Origin: Distichodus sexfasciatus | Lineage: Eukaryota > Chordata > Actinopteri > Characiformes > Distichodontidae | NCBI GenBank assembly: GCA_032718565.1 | Contig: JAVGVS010000298.1 | Coordinates: 315,241 to 379,240 of the forward strand | DNA: 64,000 nucleotides | Direction: 5' to 3' | In this document: piece after piece, positions 11,863-23,354 of the stretch | Position numbering within the stretch: the stretch's first letter is position 1 | How the letters are laid out: each line of letters begins with the position of its first letter | Notes under the pieces: generated by a model | What the model was told of the DNA's origin: nothing | The model's input: only the letters and a program-made list of their open reading frames with translations | The model's database searches: none | Translations under genes and position numbers: made by a program

Positions 11863-12623
11863 TACACAACATTCACCTTTCTTGCTTCAGGGCCTTTTAC
11901 CTCCATTCAGTTTCATTGTGACGTTGCATACTCATGCTTTTAGTGTAGCATATTTAGTACAACAATGGGAAATCACTCATTTTCAACAGTGTGACACAAG
12001 TTTAAAACTTGAGGAATTGACCTCAACACTCTCTTTTCTGCATCATTCCCTTACAACTTTGTATGTATTCTATGCCTTCCTCTTTTTAGTTCTCTTTGTC
12101 TCTTGGCCACAAACGATCACCAGTCGTCAGCATTAACGAGGAGCTACGAAAGTGGCAGCTTTGGGAGATACCGCTGTTCTTGTGTTAATCCACCAGAGGC
12201 TCCTCGTATGATCCAAAAAGCAATGTGCACGTAGTCAGTGTCGTTCACGTCCATTTCCTAGCCGTTTGAATCAAACACACTCTACTGTACTAACAAGTAT
12301 AAAATCACACTGAATGGCAAACAACCCACACTATTTAGTGCGTTAGTGCGCGGGTTGGGACGCAGCCAAGAAGGCAAGTTTCCTACCGGTTCCTTCGTAC
12401 TTTGGAAAGTAAATTTCAAACTCAGTCTAAAGTTGTTTCCAGCAAAACAAAAGTAAGTAGGGCAGAGAGAGGCTAAGAAAAATGTATGTTACAGATAGAA
12501 GTAGAGGCATTAACTACATAAAAAGCTTTAAAAAAGTTAAATCACGTTCAGTTGTATAAATAAGAGAGTAAAATGTCGAAATGGTACAATGTTAAAAACA
12601 ATGGGCAAAAGTGTGTAAAAGCT

Positions 12624-12931
12624 GGACAACATGCAGGTCTGATGGTTTCGAGCACGGAGCGGAAGTATTTCATCGCAACAAAGGGCACACGGACACTTTT
12701 AACAGAGACACTTTGAAGCAGATGGAGGCGTTCTTGCGTCTGTGCCCGAACCTCGGAATTCGGAATATTACAGCAGGATGTGGGGAAGTCTCAGACGAGT
12801 GCAATATTAAGTGAATTCATGTACATATAGTTCTATTCTATAAGAAAAACGTTGATGGATTATATTCTCTTGGTGTAAATGTTGGGAAAAAACTATTTAA
12901 CGTTATTGTCGCTTAAATAGCTGCTTTTTGA
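12624..12931. repeat. Inverted C-A spacer segment
   Basis: After a B-C spacer ending GTGTGTAAAAGCT, where a C gene should follow, the sequence continues with the reverse complement of part of the C-A spacer (starting ACATGCAGGTCTGATGG). It then enters a truncated + strand 5S copy with C-type upstream sequence. The C gene itself is missing. Confidence 0.8.
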
Positions 12932-13020
12932 GCGTCATTCCCCATTCCCATCCCGAAGCTACAGGGTCGGGCCCAAGGTACTTCTGGATGGGAGACCGCC
13001 TAAATACCAGGTGCTGCTTT
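12932..13020 (+). pseudogene. 5S rRNA pseudogene, 5' part lost
   Basis: The 3' two thirds are readable (GAAGCTACAGGGTCGGGCCC ... CTGGATGGGAGACCGCC), but the first ~40 bases are replaced. It follows the inverted C-A segment and has C-type upstream sequence, consistent with a product of exchange between inverted 5S copies. Confidence 0.65.
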
Positions 13021-13689
13021 TGTAATACATTCACCTTTCTCTGTTTGCCTTACTTCTCCATTCAGTTTTTCTTAATAATGCTATGCATTTCTTTTCTGCA
13101 TCATTCCCTTACAACTTTGTATGTACTCTATGCCAGTTTCTCCTCTTTTTGCCCTTTGTTCTCTTGGGCTACAAACGATCACCAGTCGTCAGTATTGTCG
13201 AGAGCCTATTGAAAGTGGCAGCTTTGGGAGATAACGCTGTTCTTGTGTTAATCCACTAGAGGGCTCCTATGATCCAAAAAGCAGCATGCACGTAGTGTCA
13301 GTGTCGTTCACGTCCATTTCTAGTTGCTCTGAATCAAACACACTCTCTACCGTACTAACAAGCATATAAATCACAATGAACGCAAACAACCCATTAATTA
13401 TTTAGTGCGCGTTAGTGCGCTGGTGGGGACGAAATAAGAAGGCAAGTTTCCCTACCGGTTCTTTTCTGTACTTGGAGGAATTTTAAATCAGTCTAAAGTT
13501 GTTTCAGCAAAACAAAAGTGTTTAGTAGTAGAAGAGGCTACATAAAAATGTATGTTACAGATAGCAGTGCAAAGGCATTAACTACATAAAAAAAGCTAAA
13601 AAGTTAACTAGTCGCTCAGTTGTGGGCAACAATAGAGTAAAATGTTTGAAATGGGAAAGCACTAAAGAAGGCAAAACACGCAAGTGCTA

Positions 13690-13810
13690 AAGCTTACAGC
13701 ACCTGGTATTCCCAGGCTGTCTCCCCATCCAGCATTCAACCAGGCCCGAATTCGCTTAGCTTCCTAGGATCAGACGAGATCGGCATGCCTAGGTAGTGTG
13801 GCCTAGTTTG
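13690..13810 (-). rRNA. 5S rRNA gene, C type
   Basis: Full length with scattered errors (CAGGCTGTCTCCCCATCCAG; CCTAGGATCAGACGAGATCG). Ends TAGTGTGGCCTAG instead of GTGTGGCCGTAAGC. Confidence 0.8.
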
Positions 13811-14282
13811 TAGAGCAGCCTTCAAAGCAGCTTATTTAAGCGACAACGTAACGTTAAAATGATTTTTCCAACATTTACCAAGGAGAATATAATATAAACG
13901 ATTTCTTATAGAATAGAATTATATGTACATTCCTGTATAAATTCACTTTTAATATTGCACTCGCTCTGGAGATTTCCACATCCTGCTGTATTCCTCAATT
14001 CCGGTGGTTCGCACAGACGCAAGAGACGCCCATTCAGCCAAAGTAAGTGTTCTGTTAAAAGTGTCTTGTGCTGGTTGCGATGAACATTTCCGCCTGCTCG
14101 AGACCATCAGGACGGTATGTTTTCCGCCTAACTATACTTTGATATCGCTCACAACATTATATGTATAACAGAAACACAACAACTCCATTACGCCATGTTT
14201 TTTGATATTTTATTGAAAACTGACTGGACACATGGAGCGGGCTGATCAGCGAGTGCTTAAATAGTTTGTTTTTTCAGTATAA

Positions 14283-14405
14283 GCTTGATGCCACATCACT
14301 GAGCACGCCCGGGATCTCGGGTTTGATCTCGAAGCTAAAGCGGTGGTCGGGCTAGTTAGTACTTGGATGGGGAGACCGCCTGGGAATACCAGGTGCTGTA
14401 AGTTT
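14283..14405 (+). rRNA. 5S rRNA gene, A type, unit 1
   Basis: GAGCACG at position 23. Box C and 3' end match the consensus; GGTTTGATCTCGAAGCTAAA shows small insertions around box A. Confidence 0.82.
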
Positions 14406-15166
14406 TTGCTCAAGTATAGTTTTAAATTAAATAATATATAATTAAATAATTTTACTAAACACTTACGCTATGAGCTGCCTTTAACTTTTATTTAAACACA
14501 TCGAATTAGATTTAGTTAAACAATGGAAAATTACTCATTTTGAACATTGTGAATGAGGTTGCAGCTGAATTTAGCTCACCGCTCACTTCCTGCTCAAAGT
14601 TTGCTAGCAGCTAGACCAACAAAATATACTGCCGGACCCGCTTATGCAAACCGCTATTGGTATTTGTTCAATTCAGCATATGTTTTTCCACCTAATTATT
14701 CTCTGGTGTCATTAGTAATATATTGTTGCTAAATAAAAGCAGAAATAGATTCGATAATGAGCCTGTTTCTAAAAACATTTAATAACGCAGAAGTTTTAAA
14801 AGACTACTGCTTAAAACTGCTGTATTAAGCACAAATAAATCTGAACAAAGCATCTGTTCCATAAAAACTAAATGAATCTTTAGTTAACGAAGGCTTCATA
14901 TCAGTTTAACTTTTTTAATATAAAGCTGTCTGGTTGCTATCTCAGTGTTTAAATAGTTTATTTAAATATATTCTTTTACAATATTATATGTATAATAGAA
15001 ACACAAATAAATTCCATTATTGCACATGTTTTTGATATTTTATTTATTTATTTTTTTTGGACCTTGAGTCTGTAATAAAGAATAAAGTGCTTATTGAAAA
15101 CTGACTGGACACATGGAGCGGCTGACTGTCAGTTGAGTGCTTAAATAGTTTGTTTTTTCGCGTTTC

Positions 15167-15278
15167 GCCACGCCACACTATCTGAACACGACGCCTCGAT
15201 CTCGTCTGGTCCTAAGCAGGGTCGGGCCTGGATAGTACTTGGATGGGAGACCGCTTGGGAATACCAGGTGCTGTGTTT
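15167..15278 (+). rRNA. 5S rRNA gene, B type, unit 1
   Basis: GAACACG present. A short loss between CTGGTCC and TAAGCAGGGTCGG removes part of box A; the 3' end reads GTGCTGTGTTT. Confidence 0.75.
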
Positions 15279-15930
15279 CTTGCAATATCTGTTCCTTTCT
15301 GCTTCAGTCTTTTTACTTCCATTCAGTTTCGCTTACACGCTATGCATTTCTTTCTGCATCATTCCCTTGCCAACTTTGTAGGTATTCTATGCCAGTTTCT
15401 CCTCTTGCCCTCCTTTGTCTTTGGCCACAAACCATCACCAGCCTTTTCAGTATTGTCGAGAGCTTATTGAAAGTGGCAGCTTTGGGAGATAACGCTGTTC
15501 TTGTGTTAATCCACTAGAGGGCTCCTATGATCCAAAAAGCAGCATGTGCACGAGTGTCAGTGTCGTCCACGCCCATTTTAGTTGTTTGAATCAAACACAC
15601 TTCACCGTATCAACAAGTATATAAATCATAATGAACGGGCAAACAACCCACACTATTTAGTGCGCGAAAAGCGCTGGTGGGGACGAGCAAGAAGGCAAGT
15701 TTCTACCGGTTCCTTTCACAGACTTGAGGAATTTAAACTCAGTCTAAAGTTGTTTCAGCAAAAACAAAAGTGTTTAGGCAGAGAGAGTTACATATAAAAA
15801 TGTATGTTACAGATAGCAGTGCAAAGGCATTAACTACATAAAAAAGCTTAAAAGTTAAATTCAGTCGTTCAGTTGTATAAATAATAGAGCAAAATACGAA
15901 ATGGAAAGTACCAAAGAAGGCAACATTTCA

Positions 15931-15984
15931 AGTATTCCAGATCGTGACGAGATCGGGCGGTTTCAGGGTAGTGTGGCCGTAGTT
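15931..15984 (-). pseudogene. 5S rRNA pseudogene, C type, 5' half only
   Basis: About 54 bases: the first half of the gene (GACGAGATCGGGCGG ... GGGTAGTGTGGCCGTAG) joined directly to B-C spacer sequence. Box C and the 3' end are deleted. Confidence 0.75.
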
Positions 15985-16467
15985 TAGAGCAGCCTTCTAA
16001 AGCAGCCTATTTAAGCGACAACGTAACGTTAAAATGATTTTTCCAACATTTACCAAGGAGAATATAATATAAACGATTTCTTATAGAAGGAATTATATGT
16101 ACATTCCTGTATAAATTCACTTAATATTGCACTCGCTCTTTGGAGACTTCCCACATCCTGCTGTAATATTCAATTCGAGGTTCGGCACAGACGCGCAGAC
16201 GCCCATCTAGCCAAAGTGTCTCTGTTAAAAGCGTCCGTGTGCTTATATATGAAATACTTCCGCCTCCGCGTTTCGAGACCATCAGACCTGCATGTTTTCC
16301 AACTATACTTGATATCGCTCACATACATTATATGTATAACAGAAACACAAATAAATCTAATATTGCACATGTTTCTTTTTGACATTTTATTGAAAACTGA
16401 CTGGACACATGGAGCGGGCTGACTGTCAGTTGAGTGCTTAAATAGTTTGTTTTTCAGTATAGTTTCC

Positions 16468-16584
16468 GCCACGGCCACACTATCCTGAGCACGCCTGATC
16501 TCGCCTGATCTCGGAAGCTAAGCAGGTCGCAATTATTAGTACTTGATGGGAGACCTACTTGGGAATACCCAGGTGCTGTAAGCT
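16468..16584 (+). rRNA. 5S rRNA gene, A type, unit 2
   Basis: GAGCACG; box A good (CGGAAGCTAAGCAGGTCG). The segment after it is altered (CAATTATTAGTACTTGATGG) and box C reads GGGAGACCTACTTGGG. Confidence 0.8.
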
Positions 16585-17351
16585 TTGCCCATATGCCTTA
16601 AATTAAATAATATATAATTAAATAATTTTATTTTTCAAATACTACTTATGAGCTGCCTTTTAACTTTTTATTTAAACACATCGAATTAGATTTAGTTAAA
16701 TAATGGTAAATTACTCATTTTAAACACGAATGAGGTTGCAGCTGAATTTAGCTCACCACTTCCGCCTGTAAAAGCTTGCTGTGCAGCTAGACCAACAAAA
16801 TACTGCTTGATTCATATGCAAACTGGGCTGGCTGGTATTTGTTCAATTCAAAGCATGTTTTCCACTCAGAATTATTCTGGTGTCATTTAGTACATATTGT
16901 TACAAAGCAAAGCAGGAAATAGACCTTATTAATGAGCTTGGTTTCCTAAAAATATCGGTCAACGCGAAGTTTAAAGATTCACTGCTTAAAATCAAATAAT
17001 AAAGCACAAATAAATTTGAATAAAGTATCTGTTCCATAAAACTTAAAATGAACGAGTAATCTAAGGCTTGCTATCGCTGCCAATTTTTTAATATAAAGCT
17101 GTCTGTTGCCATCTCAGTGTTTAAATAGTTTATTTTTGAATATAGCTCCCGCTATATAACATTATATGTATAACAGAAACACAAATAAATTATTTATTGC
17201 ATAGCGTTTTGACATTTTATTTATTTATTTATTTTTCCTTTGGACCTTGAGTCTGTAATAAAGAAATAAAGTTTATTGAAACTGACTGACACACATGGAG
17301 CGGCTGACTGTCAGTTGAGTGCTTAAATAGTTTGTTTTTCAAAGAAATTTC

Positions 17352-17463
17352 GCCATTACCATTACTCTGCCCTGAACACGCCAATCTCATTCTTGATTCC
17401 TGCTACAGGTCATTTGGTTAGTATTTGATGGGAGACTGGCTTGGGAATACTAGGTGCTAAAGT
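17352..17463 (+). pseudogene. 5S rRNA gene, B type, unit 2, strongly degenerate
   Basis: Position-23 motif GAACACG kept. Gene body heavily altered (CATTCTTGATTCCTGCTACA; GGAGACTGGCTTGGGAATAC) and the 3' end lost its GTAAGCTTTT terminator. Confidence 0.65.
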
Positions 17464-18112
17464 GGTACATTCACCTTCTGTTTCAGTTTTATCGTAGTCT
17501 AGTTTCATTTACACGCTATGCATTTTCTTTTCTGCATCATTCCTCACAACTTTGTAGGTATTCTTATGCCAGTTTTCCTTTTGCCTTTTTTGTTCTCTTT
17601 GGGCTGCCAAATCCATCACCGTCGCCAAAGGATGTTGAGCTATTGAAAGGGTATTAGAGATAACGCTTGTTTTGTTAATCCAAATTAGAGGAAGTCTGAT
17701 CCAAAAAGGTTACAGTATCGCAGGTTAGTGTTCACGCCCATTTCTAGTTGCTCTAATCAAACATTACCTCATCGCATTAACAAGTATATAAATTATAATT
17801 AGAAATGGCAAACAACTGTACTTATTTAGTGCGTTAGTGCTGGTAGACGATAAGAAGGCAAAGCTTCTAATGTCCTTCTGGGGATGGAGGGAATTTTAAA
17901 CCTAGTCTAAAGTTGTTTCCAGCAAAACAAAAGTGTTTAGCAGAGAGAGAGGCCACATATAAAAAATGTATGTTACAGATAGCAGTGTATGCATTAACTC
18001 AATATAAAAAAAAGCTGCAAAAGCAATTAGCCGTTTGTTGTATAAATAATAGAGAAATGCTTTAAATGGGAAAAGCAAATTAAAAGAAGGGGCAAACAAT
18101 GGGTGAGTGCTA

Positions 18113-18215
18113 AAGCTTACAGCACCTGGTATTCCCAGGCGTCTCTATCCAAGTACTAGGCTCGGACTTAGCTTCCCAGATCAGACAGATCGCGTGTTTC
18201 AGGTGGTGAAGGCAG
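18113..18215 (-). rRNA. 5S rRNA gene, C type, unit 2, shortened
   Basis: 3' half near consensus (AGCACCTGGTATTCCCAGGC); losses in the middle (AGTACTAGGCTCGGACTTAG) and at the 5' end bring it to about 103 bases. Confidence 0.7.
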
Positions 18216-18700
18216 CAGAGTAGCCTTAAAGCAGCCGAGTGGTTAATAACGTGAACGTTAAAAATGATTTTTCCAACATTTACCAAGGAGAATATAATAT
18301 AAACGTATTTTTGGTAGAATAGAATTATATGTACATTCCGTAGCAATTCACTTTAATATTGCACTCTGCCCTTGGAGACTTCTAACATCCTGCTGTAATA
18401 TTCCAATTCCGAAAGTTCGGGCGCACAGACGCAGAGACGCCCATTCAGCCAGTGTTCTCTTGTTAAAGTGTCCGTGGTGCCGCTTTGTTGCGATGAAATA
18501 CTTCCATTCGTGTCGAGACCATCAGACCTGTATGTTTTCCGCCTAACTCATACTTTGATATCGCCTCACAACATTATATGTATATGAAACACAAATAAAT
18601 CTAATATTGCACATGTTTTTGAGTGATTATTGAAACTGACTGGACACATGGAGCCAGCTGACTGTCAGTTTGAGTGCTTAAATAGTTTGTTTTTCTAGTA

Positions 18701-18828
18701 GCTCATGATGCAACACACTACATACCCTGAGCACTTGCATCTCGGCCCTGATCTCGAAGGCTAAGCAGGGTCGGCCTGCTAGTACTTGATGGGGAGACCG
18801 CCTGGGAATACTATAGGTATGTAAGCTT
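18701..18828 (+). rRNA. 5S rRNA gene, A type, unit 3
   Basis: Slightly long (128 bases) because of small insertions at the 5' end (GCTCATGATGCAACACACTA) and before the 3' end (ATACTATAGGTATGTAAGC). Box A and box C readable. Confidence 0.75.
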
Positions 18829-19584
18829 TTGCCTATATGCCTTTAAATTAAATAATATATAATTAAATAATTTTACTTTTCAAATAATTTACGCCATGAG
18901 CTGCCTTTTAACTTTATTTAAAACACACCTAATTAGATTAGTTAAACAATGGAAAATTACTCATTTTGAACATTGTGAATGAGGTTGCAGCTGAATTTAG
19001 CTTCACCGCCACTTCCGGCTCAAAGCTTGTTGTGCATTAGACCAACAAAAATATTGCCGGACCCGCTTATGCAAACCGCTATTGGTATTTGTTCAATTCA
19101 GCATGTTTCCACCTAATTATTCTGGTGTCATTAGTACATATTGTTACAAATAAAAGCAGAAATAGACCCGATAATGGTTTCGTTTCCTAAAACATTTAGT
19201 CAACGCAAGTTTAAAGACCACTGCTTAAAACTGCTGTAATAAGCACAAATAAATCTGACAAAACATCTGTTTCATAAATACTTAAATGATCGTAGTTAAC
19301 GGAAGGCTTGCTATCAGTTTAAATTTTTTAATATAAAGCTGTCTGGTTGCCATCTCAGTGTTTAAATAGTTTATTTTGAATATAGCCCCGCTATATAACA
19401 TTATATGTATAATAGAAACACAAATAAATCAATATTGCACATGTTTTGACATTTTATTTATTTATTTATTTTTCCTTTTGACCTGAGTCTGTAATAAAGA
19501 AAGCTTATTGAAAACTGGATCGACACATGGAGCGGGCTGACTGTCAGTTGAGTGCTTAAATAGTTTGTTTTTCAAAGTAGTTTC

Positions 19585-19675
19585 GCCATGCACACACTAC
19601 CTGAACACGCCCGATCTCGTCTGATCTCGGAAGCTAAGACGGGTCGGGCCTGGGAATACCAGGTGCTGTAAGCTT
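19585..19675 (+). pseudogene. 5S rRNA gene, B type, unit 3, clean internal deletion
   Basis: 91 bases. The sequence jumps from GGGTCGGGCCTGG straight to GAATACCAGGTGC, removing the segment that includes box C. The deletion falls between two CCTGG repeats present in the intact gene. The rest is near consensus and keeps GAACACG. Confidence 0.85.
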
Positions 19676-20329
19676 TGACACACATTCACCTTCTCTGTTT
19701 GTAGTCTTTTACTTCTCCATTCAGTTTCGCCATAATGCTATGCATTTCTTTCATCATTCCCTTACAACTTTGTAGGTATTCTATGCCAAGCTTTCCTCTG
19801 CCCTTTTGTTCTCTTGGGCTACAAACGATCACCAGTCGTCAGTATTGTCGAGAGCTTATTGAAAGTGGCAGCTTTGGGAGATAACGCTGTTCTTGTGTTA
19901 ATCCAATTAGAGGGCTCCGGCGATCCAAAAAGGCATGTGCACGTAGTGTCGCGTCGTTCACGTCCATTTCTAGTTGCTCTGAATCACACACCCTACCGTA
20001 CTAACAAGTATATAAATCAAGTTAAATGAACGGCAAACCAACCCACACTATTTAGTGCGTTAGTGCGCGGGTGGGGACGAGCTAAGAAGGCAAGTTTCTA
20101 CCGGTTCTTCTGCACTTGAGGAATTTAAACTCAGTCTAAAGTTGTTTCAGCAGCAAAAATGCGCAAAGCGAAGCAGAGAGAGGAGCTACATATAAAATGT
20201 ACATAGCAGTGCAAAAGGCATTAACTACAAAAAGCTTAAAAGTTAACGCATGTTCAGTTGTATAAATACAGAGTAAAATGTTTGAAATGGGAAAGCAATT
20301 AAAGAAGGGGCAAATAATGGTGAGGTGTA

Positions 20330-20447
20330 AAGCTACAGCACCTGGTATTCCCAGGCGGTTCTCATCCAAGTACTAATTCAGGCCCGACCTGCTTAGCTTC
20401 CGAGATCAGACGAGATCGGGCGTGCTCAGGGTAGTGTGGCCGTAAGC
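20330..20447 (-). rRNA. 5S rRNA gene, C type, unit 3
   Basis: 118 bases, close to consensus, with a perfect 5' half (GAGATCGGGCGTGCTCAGGG). Single-base losses in AAGCTACAG, CTCATCC and GACCTGC. Confidence 0.88.
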
Positions 20448-20929
20448 GAGAGCAGCTCTCAAAAGCAGCCTATTTAAGCGATAACGAACGCTAAATGGTT
20501 TTTCCAACATTTACCAAGGAGAATATAATATAAACGATTTCTTATAGAATAGAAATTATGTACATTCCTGTATAAATTCACTATTGTTGCACTCGTCTTG
20601 ACTTCCCACATCCTGCTGTGGCTATTCCGAATTCGAGGTTCGCACAGACGCAAGAGACGCTCTCCATCTAGCCAAAGTGTCTCTGTTAAAAGTGTCTCGC
20701 GTGCTGCTTGTTGCGAATACTTCCGCCCAAAGCCCGAGACCATCAGACCTGCATGTTTTCCGCCCAACTATACTCTGATATCGTCTAAATAGATTATATG
20801 GCAACAGAAACACAACAAATCCATTACGTGCCATGTTTTTGATATTTTATTGAAAACTGACTGACAACATGGAGCGGGCTGACTGTCAGTTGAGTGCTTA
20901 AATAGTTTTGTTTTTCTAAAGAGAAGTTT

Positions 20930-21050
20930 GCTGATGGCCACACTACCCTGAGCACGCCTGATCTCGTCTGATCCGAAGTTGGCGGTGGTCGGGCCTGGTT
21001 AGTACTTGGATGGGGAGACCGCCTGGGAAAATACCAGGTGCCGTAAGCTT
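20930..21050 (+). rRNA. 5S rRNA gene, A type, unit 4
   Basis: 121 bases with GAGCACG. Box A is altered (CCGAAGTTGGCGGTGGTCGG); box C and the 3' end are nearly right with an extra AA. Confidence 0.82.
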
Positions 21051-21818
21051 TTGCCCATATGCTCAAATTGGGGTCAATATATAATTAAAATAATTTTACT
21101 TTTCAAATAATTCTACTTATGATGTTTTTAACTTTTTATTTAAACACATCGAATTAGATTTAGTTAAACAATGGAAACACTATTTTGAAACATTGTGAAT
21201 GAGGTTGCAGCTGAATTCGCCTTCACCGCCACTTCCGTTCAAAGCTTGTTGTGCAGCTAGACCAACAAAATACTGCCGGACCCGCCATGCAAACCGCTTG
21301 GCTGGTATTTGTTCAATTCAGCATGTTTTCCACCTAATTATTCTGGTGTCATTTAGTACATATTGTTACAAATAAAAGCAGAAATAGACCCGACAATGAG
21401 CCTGTTTCCTAAAAACATTTAGTCAACGCAAGTTTAAAGACCACTGCTTAAAACTGCTGTAATAAGCACAAATAAATCTGAACAAAGATCTGTTCCAGTA
21501 AAAACTTAAAATGAACGAAGTTAACGAAGGCTTGCTATCAGTTTAACTTTTTTAATATAAAGCTGTCTGGTTGCCATCTCAGTGCTTTAAATAAAGTTTG
21601 TTTTAAATATAGCTCTCGCTATATAACATTATATGTATAACAGAAACACAAATAAATCTAATATTGCACATGTTTTTGACATTTTATTTATTTATTTATT
21701 TTTCCTTTGGACCTTGAGTCTGTAATAAAGAATAAAAGTTTATTGAAAACTGATCGACACATGGATGCATGACTGTCAGTTGAGTGCTTTAAATAGTTTG
21801 TTTTTCAGCGCAGTTTCC

Positions 21819-21938
21819 GCCATGCACACACTACCCTGAACACGCCTCGATCTCGTCTGATCCGGAAGCCAAGCAGGGTCAAGGCCTGGCTAGTACTTGG
21901 ATGGGAGACCGCCTGGGAATACCAGGTGCTGTAAGCTT
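21819..21938 (+). rRNA. 5S rRNA gene, B type, unit 4
   Basis: 120 bases, GAACACG, AAGCCAAGCAGGG in box A (a C also seen in the next B copy), box C intact, terminator TTTT. Confidence 0.88.
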
Positions 21939-22616
21939 TTGCACACATTCACCTTCTCTGCTTCAGTCTTTTACTTCTCCATTCAGTTTCGCTTACACGC
22001 TATGTGACTTTTTTTCTGCATCATTCCCTTTACAACTTTGTAGGTATTCTCTATGCCAGTTTCTCCTCTTTTTGCCCTTTGTTCTCTTGGGCTACAAACG
22101 ATCACCAGTCGTCAGTATTGTCGAGAGCTTATTGAAAGTGGCAGCTTTGGGAGATAACGCTGTTCTTGTGTTAATCCACTAGAGGGCCTTGCGATCCAAA
22201 AGGCATGCATGTAGTGCCAGTGTTGTCTACGTCCATTTCTAGTTGCTCTTGAATCAAACACACTTGCACCGTACTAACAAGTATATAAATCACAATGAAA
22301 CGGCAAACAACCCACACTATTTAGTGCGTTAGTGCTCGGGTGGGGACGCAGCCAAGAAGGCAAGTTTCCTACCGGTTCTTCTGTACTTTGAGGGAATTCT
22401 AAACCTGCTCAAAGTTGTTTCAGCAAAAACAAAAGTGTTTAGGGTGAGAGAGAGGCTACATATAAAAATGTATGTTACAGATAGCAGTGCAAAGGCATTA
22501 ATCATACAAAAAGCTTTAAAAGTTAAATTCAGTCGCTCAGTTGTATAAAATATTAGAGCAAATGTTGAAATGGGAGCCACCAAAGAAGGGCAAACAATGG
22601 GTGAAAGTGGCAAGAA

Positions 22617-22740
22617 AAGCTTACAGCACACCTGGTATTCCCAGGCGGTCTCCCATCCAAGTACTAATTCAGGCCCGGACCCTGCTTAGCTTCCGAGATC
22701 AGACGAGATCGGGCGTGCTCAGGGTAGTGTGGCCGTAAGC
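22617..22740 (-). rRNA. 5S rRNA gene, C type, unit 4
   Basis: 124 bases; matches consensus except a few single-base insertions (GCACACCTGG; CCCGGACC). 5' half perfect; TTAAATA exactly at -30. Confidence 0.9.
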
Positions 22741-22763
22741 GAGAGCAGCTCTCTAAAGCAGCC

Positions 22764-22770
22764 TATTTAA
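22764..22770 (-). promoter_or_regulatory. TTAAATA upstream element of gene C (type example)
   Basis: TATTTAA on the + strand is TTAAATA read on the minus strand, 30 bases upstream of the C gene whose 5' end is 22740. The bases between element and gene (GGCTGCTTTAGAGAGCTGCT) are unlike those of A and B, so the element and its spacing are conserved while the surroundings are not. Confidence 0.6.
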
Positions 22771-23202
22771 GCGACAACGTAACGTTAAAATGATTTTTCC
22801 AACATTTACCAAGGAGAATATAATATAAACGATTTCTTATAGAATAGAATTATATGTACATTCCTGTATAAATTCACTTAATATTGCACTCGTCTTGAGA
22901 CTTCCCCACATCCTGCTGTAATATTCCGAATTCCGAGGTTCGGGCACAGACGCAAGAGACGCCTCCATCTAGCCAAAGTGTCTCTGTTAAAAGTGTCCGT
23001 GTGCCGCTTGTTGCGATGAAATACTTCCGCTCCGTGCTCGAGACCATCAGACCTGCATGTTTTCCGCCCAACTATACTTATATCGCCCATTAAATATTAT
23101 ATGTATAACAGAAACACAAATAAATCTAATATTGCACATGTTTTTGACATTTTATTGAAAACTGACTGGACACATGGATCGGGCTGACTGTCAGTTGAGT
23201 GC

Positions 23203-23209
23203 TTAAATA
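23203..23209 (+). promoter_or_regulatory. TTAAATA upstream element of gene A (type example)
   Basis: TTAAATA starts exactly 30 bases before the A gene. TATA-like elements near -30 are known to help place RNA polymerase III initiation on animal 5S genes, which otherwise use an internal promoter. The element recurs before most A and B copies. Confidence 0.6.
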
Positions 23210-23232
23210 GTTTGTTTTTCAGTATAGTTTCC

Positions 23233-23354
23233 GCTTACGGCCACACTACCCTGAGCACGCCCGATCTCGTCTGATCTCGGAAGCTAAGCAGGGTCGGGCC
23301 TGGTTAGTACTTGGATGGGAGACCGCCTGGGAATACCAGGCCAGGGGGTGCTGG
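23233..23354 (+). rRNA. 5S rRNA gene, A type, unit 5
   Basis: Perfect vertebrate 5S sequence from the first base through box C and GGGAATACCAGG. The 3' end then reads CCAGGGGGTGCTGG and lacks the GTAAGCTTTT end, so it has no T-run. Useful as reference for the 5' 110 bases of type A. Confidence 0.9.

Noticed and set aside
21901..22182. Recurrent 60-100 codon frames such as MGDRLGIPGAV... GDNAVLVLIH across the array
   Set aside because: They start in the 3' part of the B-type 5S gene and run into the B-C spacer. They recur only because the unit repeats, and each copy is broken differently.
22874..23090. Recurrent minus-strand frames (MGGKHAGLMVSS...; MGDISIVGRKT...)
   Set aside because: They are translations of the C-A spacer. 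There is no protein-like conservation between units, and the frames fail wherever small indels occur.
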